From contig MU119225.1 of the NCBI GenBank assembly GCA_014904845.1, forward strand, positions 356,719 to 420,718: 64,000 bases of DNA, read 5' to 3'. The notes below the pieces were generated by a model that saw only the letters and a list, made by a program, of their open reading frames with translations, was not told the DNA's origin and made no database searches. A program made the translations under genes and the position numbers. Of the stretch, positions 58,568 through 64,000 are shown one piece after another; positions within the stretch are counted from its first letter, which is position 1, and the number at the start of each line of letters is the position of its first letter. The DNA is from Acephala macrosclerotiorum (taxonomy: Eukaryota > Ascomycota > Leotiomycetes > Helotiales > Mollisiaceae).

Positions 58568-59612
58568 ATGATTAAGTCAACACAGATTGCGAGGCTAGAT
58601 GGTAGGGACCCAATGCTGAGTAGCTGGCTGAAGCTAATGATAGACCAGGCCTGATGCTGTGTGCATCTACCGATGATGAACAAGTACGCGATTTCTCTAT
58701 GGACAAAACTATGCGGAAAAGTGTAGCTGACGGATATCCCAGGCCGGTTCCTCCCTCGATGAGATCAAATCCCAGGTGAAAATGGTCTTACGGCGTCTGA
58801 ATCGAAATTCCGAACCACAAGCCAGCATCGAGAGCGGCCAATATACCCTCCAGTACGTGATCTCACTACTCAATGACCGAGTTTCGTTGTCAGTTTCGAG
58901 CGGCGAGCGCCCAATATTCTCGATGAAGGCTGCAGTTACTTAGAGCTTCCTTTGTGAGCCCCGAGAAGTGTAAAGCACGAACTTCCAGTAGCCATATATC
59001 AAATGATTTTTCTAGGTCTATGCTAGGGAGGAGAATGAAGTGCCTCGAACTTCACTCAACTCGCCGACCCCCGAATACTCAGTCCCCTGAACCGCCGAAG
59101 GAAACACAGGAGCAAGCGAGAGCAATGCTGACAGGCCAAACAGCTATCTCATCTCCCAAGACATCGTCTACATGTGCATCAGCGAACGATCATATCCCCG
59201 AAAGCTAGCCTTTACCTATCTCTCCGACCTGATGGGCGAATTTTCCACCACATACCCTCTTCAACAAGTCCTCTCTTCGACCATGCGACCATACGCATTC
59301 ATGGAATTCGATACCTTCATCTCTCGCACAAAAGCCACATACTCCGATTCTCGAGCAACGCAAAACCTCGACAAGCTGAACGATGAATTACGCGATGTCA
59401 CGAAGGTCATGACGAAGAACATCGAGGATTTGTTATACAGAGGAGATAGCTTGGAGCGTATGGGCGAGGTTAGCAGCCGATTGAGAGAAGATAGTAGGAA
59501 GTATAAGAAGGCGGCGGTACGGATCAATTGGGAATTAATGTTGAAGCAATACGGACCATTTGCTGGCGTTGGATTCTTCATCCTTTTCTTCATCTGGTGG
59601 AGATTTTTCTGA
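58568..59612 (+). CDS. SEC22: R-SNARE Sec22
   Basis: Exons 58568-58601, 58649-58683, 58743-58852 and 59144-59612 give 215 residues, the usual Sec22 length. Sec22 mediates fusion in ER-Golgi transport in both directions. The longin domain occupies about 1-120 (MIKSTQIARLDGLMLCAST, then YLISQDIVYMCISERSYP and KLAFTYLSDLMGEF). The R-SNARE helix is about 130-190 (NLDKLNDELRDVTKVM, LYRGDSLERMGEVSSRL, with Arg of LYRG at the zero layer). The tail anchor ends FAGVGFFILFFIWWRFF. The third intron is 291 nt, longer than the other two (47 and 59 nt), and interrupts before YLISQD. Confidence 0.93.
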
Positions 59613-60457
59613 GGGACTAACATTGGCTAGCTTATGGAACTAAAGGCTACATGCGTTGACACTGGTAGCTTCTCTGTCCCCAAGCGGTAAGAGTATGGTT
59701 GTATATCAAAGAGCGGATATGATACCTCGACAATACATTCAGGGAGCACTGGCGTTCTGATATGGAAGAGGGCCAAGGAAAATGGCAGAGAATCTTCGAT
59801 AATGAATCAAGAAAGAACATGTACAAAAGTCGTCACCCCCATGATGCCTACCTTGCTTCCTATCTCCAAGACTTCGATGGTTCAGCTTCACGCACATGAA
59901 AACCACGCCTCCGGTAGCCCCGGTCATGTCCTTCATGCTTTTCCTTTTTGCGATTTGGCTATGTTATATCCAGCAAGCACTGTTGGTCAGTTACATGCTA
60001 TGTGTTCCAGAACATGCTTCATCTAAGTTCTCTATCCCACGGCTACCCCATGAAAAGTTGTCAATTAGCTGCATGAGATATTTCATTCTACTTCGGCTTA
60101 CGATCCGTGAGTGAGGAGATTTAATAGACGCGTCAATGATTTCTTTGGTGTTTCGAGTAATAAGATCTTAAAGCTGCGAGACTCTTTGAACATTTTCGAT
60201 ATTGTAGTAGCCAACGTCATCCATTTAAACATCACCCGCATCCAAGAAAGTATATCTCAATAATCTCAATCTCCCAGCGTGGCCTGTACCTTGCTAAAGC
60301 TTACCTAGGCTAGAACTTTGACTTGACTTCAACGTCACGACCTTTCCGCATCCTAAAGAAAGACGAGATTCATCGAGCAATGTCCCAAATACCCCGATGG
60401 ATTGCGAAAGTACAGCGCCCCAGTGAATCATCATGACATGGTTTCTAACGTATTTGG
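59613..60457. other. Intergenic between convergent genes
   Basis: Only unsupported short frames. Nothing recognised. Confidence 0.45.
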
Positions 60458-61458
60458 CTACTTCTTCTGCGCTTCCATTCTATCCAACAAGCTCAGAAAG
60501 TGCGGCAAGAACGCTTCTGTCTCGGCTTCAAAACCCTGATGATGTCCGGGCACAAGGACCCTCTCACAATCCAACCAATCGGCCTGCTCTATCGTCGCCA
60601 ATGAGAACCCTAAGAACAATCAAATTAGCATTTGCTCCATCAATGTTTCATCCGGGCTAAGACACTTTCGCAGCCAAAAGTCACAAGACGGTTCCAAACA
60701 GGAAAGGATCTCTCCCAACACTCACAAGCATCCCGACTCCTCTCCCCCGCCATAACAGCCACACTCGTCCCACTCCTGACCAACTTCCTCAAATCTGGCG
60801 TGTAAATCGACGCAGTCCAAAACTCATTCTCCCAAAAATTAATCTCGTTCTCCGGCTCCGCTCCCCCCGTTGGCGGTACACCAACATCATCATATCCGAT
60901 AAACATTTTCCTAAACTCCTTTTGCGCAGCTTCGATCCCAACCTTCCTATACAACGTCTCGCAAAGATATAACTTATCATACAACTCCGTCGAACCTGGG
61001 ATGAGGGATGCGGTTGGCGCTTCGTGAGAGATGAGTCGATCGACCATATCAGGGAAATCGATACCGAATTGAAACGCGATGACGCCTCCAAGACTGCTGC
61101 CGAAGATGATGGATTTCGAGAATCCCATAGCTTTTATAACTGCTGCGACGTCGCGAGCTTGTTGTGGATGACTGAGCGGTTTTTTCTTCTCCACCTGACT
61201 ACCGGACATTTGGCGACGATCGAAAGTCACACAAGTGAATGATTCGGACATGAGGGCCATGATGGCGTTGTATTGTCGTCCATGACCGTTTCCGCCAGGA
61301 ATGAAGGTTATGAGAGGTCCGTGGCCGAGGTAGTAGTAGTGGAGGTGGCAGCCTTCGTTTTCGATCTTGGCGTGGGTGGGGTTGAATGCCATGGTTGTTG
61401 TTTTGTGGGGCATGACTCTGGCACGGAGTGTTTTGAGACAGGAGAGGAAGGAGTACAT
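60458..61458 (-). CDS. Alpha/beta-hydrolase
   Basis: Exons 61458-60726 and 60609-60458, split by a 116-nt intron, give 294 residues. The oxyanion-hole region is ITFIPGGNGHG (residues 50-60), the nucleophile elbow is GSSLGG with Ser122, and the catalytic His is in VLVPGHHQGFE in the second exon; the acid is probably Asp or Glu of the GERSRDA region. HYYYLGHGP and DRRQMSGSQ are typical of the small fungal hydrolases related to haloperoxidase/esterase-like enzymes. Without the intron the frame runs to a false stop at 60640, losing the catalytic His. The start may instead be Met at 61413 or 61392, since the alignment core begins at about residue 30. Substrate unknown, no signal peptide evident. 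Confidence 0.85.
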
Positions 61459-62998
61459 ATATGCTCAAGCAGATCGGCAGAGAAGTGTCTCTACTTTGCG
61501 CGCGCCGTTACACCGTGGGGAGGAAGATGTATTACCAAGCAAGGTTGGACTTGATTGGTGGAAGTTTCGACGTGCTTGGCTTGATAGAACGATTGTTGTT
61601 CGAATGTCGCGTTCGCAAGTCTCTAGATTTGAATTTATAATATTGAGTTCTGACATCATAGGGAGGGGGTGACCGATCTTCGGCGGGGTTGTGTTACGAG
61701 AAAGCGCCATGTTCGGGTCGGGAGTGGTTGTGTTACCATGTTCGGGAGTTTGTGATAAGTATCACTGTTTGATATTGCCGTACGCTTATATGTATTTCCC
61801 GAGCTGGTGTCCAGACGTTCGGATGGCATCCACGCGGAGCAGGATTGGACTCTTTTCTATCAGACTGTCGCCAAGTGGTGTCGGATGACAGCGTTGACGA
61901 GAACGTTGGTGCCACAAAAGTTTCAGCCACAAGCCATTGTTCGCAAGATTCACGATACCGGAAATGAAAGGCGGCAGGGGACTTGTGATTTAAGGCGGCA
62001 AAGACTTCGTCTAAGGTCTAAGAGTCGCATTGAATGGGTGAGCATGTAGCTGCTCTTCTTGGCCCTTGGAGCAATACCCGACTACAGGGAAGGTTACTCC
62101 AAGACTTATTGCGTTGGCAAATGACGAGGTTATGAATTGGGTATTTGAACATGCGAGAGAGGTAGTTCTTGACTTGCAGTACTGGATTCAAGAATGTTTC
62201 GCTCTCACCACTGCCAGGCTCGCTAACACCTCCTTTTCCCAAGCGAACTCTTTCTGGGGGTGACTTCGCCCCAGACACCATTCTCCGCATGCAATTTACA
62301 GTATCAGACATTCTTGATACCCAACTTGAGTACTCACGTCTTTGAACTTGCTCGACTGCGTAGAATTTGGCATCATTTTTCAATTTGAGGGGCACCATTT
62401 ACCATGCAAAGCCGCGTGTTTCGACTATCATATACTACCACTACATCGCCGATAGATATAACTACAATCTAGGATGATACTTTCGTTTCCCTTATTCTAA
62501 AAATAGCCGTCTCCTCGCCTTCGTAACGTTCCTTTTTCTTCTCTTTTATATTTTCTCTTTTTTATATCTTTTTACTTATCTTATTATTTATTTTATTACT
62601 TATAATATCGCAAATAAGAATATACATAAGGTCGCGGCGCAGCGGAATAGGACAAAGTATAATTGAACTTGTTAAATGGGTTAGGGTAAGAGGTTGAGTG
62701 AGATCGGAGGCATAAAGTGGATTTTTAATAAAGTTATTATTATTTCGGCTTTAATAATGCTATAAATTTCTGTCTTATTATTATTGTTCTAGCTTTCTGG
62801 TAAATATAATACCCAGTCTATGTGAGCTACGTGATTCTGTGACTAATGCAGATTGTGGTAGGGATTCACCGCTTAGAAACGGTGGAGTATAGTGGTTTTC
62901 AGAGAAATGGCGCTTAATAATATACAATATCTAATCTCTGGGTTTCGAAGTTCCGATCTTCCAAAACCTCAACTGGGTAAAGTTCTGATGACTATAAC
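61459..62998. other. Gene-free stretch with a T-rich segment
   Basis: No supported gene. About 62520-62620 is pyrimidine/AT-rich, and 62640-62830 has a moderately AT-rich, mutated look that may be a decayed repeat. The minus-strand frame 62018-62398 has no recognisable features. Confidence 0.45.
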
Positions 62999-63565
62999 TC
63001 ACAGAAGAGTCACCGCAGAGGGTCGGGAAGACTCAAACAACGACCTCTTAACCCAACGAGCAAGTTCTATCCTCCTGTACTGGTCTAACAAGCGGAATTC
63101 ATTTCCAATCTTCGGCTCTTTCGTAAGAACAAGTCCCATGACCAAGTCACCAACTTCTTCCCCCTTGTATAGTCCGCTTGGTTGAGAGATCTGAGACGCA
63201 TGTGGCTCTCCTCTAATTCTCAAGCAGAACGGTTCCTCTGTGTATGGCACCTCATCCAGGACGTCCGGGTAGAGCAAACCGACCGCCACGCCATCTTTGA
63301 TCAAGATTGCCTTAGACCCACCTTGGTAACCATGCCCGAATTCCTGGGGCTGAGGGTTAGAACCGAGGCCAGCGAGAAGCGCACCATCCAAGGACAAGCT
63401 TGCAGACAGGATTGCGCCGTACTTATCGTTGTGTTTTGGTTGTGTGGACATCCTCTCTACCACAAGATTCCCAAAGTCACAACCCGTAGGCGATTCTTGA
63501 GCTCGGCCCTCGATTCGCCTACCTGAGCCTTCGAGCCGTTGACTCTCATAGGTGATATTTCCCAC
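62999..63565 (-). CDS. Hypothetical protein, low confidence
   Basis: An open frame of up to 188 residues; Met 38 (MSTQPKHNDKYG) is an alternative start. The segment ASLSLDGALLAGLGSNPQPQ, then GYQGGSKAILIKDGVAVGLLY and PFCLRIRGEPHASQ looks protein-like with a plausible hydrophobic pattern, but I recognise no family. The overlapping plus-strand frame 63182-63526 looks less protein-like. It lies just outside the Tc1/mariner-type element. It may be a piece of a larger gene or not a gene. Confidence 0.3.
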   Translation of the reverse strand: MGNITYESQRLEGSGRRIEGRAQESPTGCDFGNLVVERMSTQPKHNDKYGAILSASLSLDGALLAGLGSNPQPQEFGHGYQGGSKAILIKDGVAVGLLYPDVLDEVPYTEEPFCLRIRGEPHASQISQPSGLYKGEEVGDLVMGLVLTKEPKIGNEFRLLDQYRRIELARWVKRSLFESSRPSAVTLL

Positions 63566-63679
63566 AATCGATGCCCATGACCACGTCGGCGCAATATAAG
63601 ATAGCGGACGACGTGCAGTGTATCTTGTCCGCCAGAGGAGTGTCGCTGGTAAGTGAGTACTTCATATTCCGGCGAGGTA

Positions 63680-64000
63680 CAGTTAGCGCCAAAAAATATT
63701 CGCTAAAATCGCGTAAAAGCGCGTTTTGGACGCGTTCCCCTCCATCCTTCCTTCATAAACAACCACATTATGCCTCCTCAACGCACTCCTCTACGCTCCA
63801 CCTCTGGGAATTCAAGAAAGGGTCCAGAACTCACTCCATATCAAAGGGGTCAGATCTCTGGGGCTAAGACTGCAGGCTCTACACCTACAGAAATATCACG
63901 TGAATATGAGCTGCCATATTCCACTATCACCTCCACCCTTAAAGTCCAAAATCAACGCACAGAAGGGGCCTCTTTGCCAAGACCTGGGAGGCACGTTTGT
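63680..64000 (+). mobile_element. Left end of a Tc1/mariner-type DNA transposon (runs off the window)
   Basis: The transposase start lies 90 bp inside a sequence beginning CAGTTAGCGCCAAAAAAT directly after a TA dinucleotide (63678-63679), as expected for Tc1/mariner elements that duplicate TA. The next bases contain inversions of CGCG/AAAA (GCTAAAATCGCGTAAAAGCG) typical of fungal inverted terminal repeats. The right end is outside the window, so the terminal repeat is inferred. Confidence 0.6.
63770..64000 (+). CDS. Tc1/mariner-type transposase, N-terminal part
   Basis: The first 77 codons are open: MPPQRTPLRS, then GPELTPYQRGQISGAKTAG and STPTEISREYELPYSTI, with LKVQNQRTEGASLPRPGR following. 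This is the helix-turn-helix DNA-binding start of fungal Tc1-like transposases (E-L-T-P-Y-x-R-G, then T-P-x-E-I-x-x-x-x-x-L-P-x-S-T-I, then S-L-P-R-x-G-R). The catalytic DDE part is beyond the window edge. No stop occurs in this piece and base composition is normal, so this copy is little or not RIP-mutated. Whether it is intact cannot be judged. Confidence 0.8.
   Translation, partial: MPPQRTPLRSTSGNSRKGPELTPYQRGQISGAKTAGSTPTEISREYELPYSTITSTLKVQNQRTEGASLPRPGRHVC

Noticed and set aside
1..64000. CRISPR array, prokaryotic operon, prophage or biosynthetic megasynthase
   Set aside because: No regularly spaced short repeats, no prokaryotic gene organisation and no PKS/NRPS-type modules were seen; the genes are fungal and intron-containing.

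Overview
The window is nuclear DNA of a filamentous ascomycete (Pezizomycotina). The signs are split genes with mostly short GT-AG introns (about 47-140 nt), fungal-specific families (Zn2Cys6 regulator, PTH11-like receptor, HET, 2EXR, Ser-rich one-pass membrane proteins), a tRNA with an intron, and a large block of extremely AT-rich DNA of the kind left by repeat-induced point mutation (RIP). A Leotiomycete is my guess from gene style only.

Layout. 1-1969: poorly resolved DNA and a membrane-protein gene whose 5' end stops exactly where AT-rich DNA begins. 1970-21275: about 19 kb of AT-rich DNA. Within it I find three concentric pairs of direct repeats, which I read as three LTR retrotransposons nested inside each other (3198-21275, 6129-18728 and 9749-15930). 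All are heavily mutated and have no usable coding capacity. 21276-38900: normal-composition DNA rich in decayed accessory genes (ULD-like, Ser-rich membrane protein, NACHT-type N-terminal family, two HET pieces), interspersed with intact genes: ELP5, a DUF952 protein, a PTH11-like receptor and two uncharacterised genes. 39848-47010: a GFA-domain protein, then a Zn2Cys6 regulator, an SDR oxidoreductase and a family III CoA-transferase whose arrangement could be a small catabolic cluster. 47419-50500: a tandem array of three 2EXR genes, the last one broken. 51033-61458: mostly housekeeping genes: the U4/U6.U5 27-kDa snRNP protein, tRNA-Gln(CUG), glucosidase I (GH63), an uncharacterised nuclear-type protein, SEC22 and an alpha/beta-hydrolase. 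63680-64000: the left end of a Tc1/mariner-type DNA transposon, running off the window.

How it fits together. ELP5 (tRNA wobble modification), glucosidase I (ER glycoprotein processing), SEC22 (ER-Golgi fusion) and the snRNP protein (splicing) are core genes and appear intact. The stretch between the retrotransposon block and about 38.9 kb is accessory: it is dense in self/non-self-type families and many have premature stops explainable by C-to-T change. The mutated repeats show one unusual property that can be measured by hand: C and G are lost almost everywhere except in CpG. Exon coordinates were checked by reading-frame arithmetic, and gene names rest on recognised motifs without any database search.
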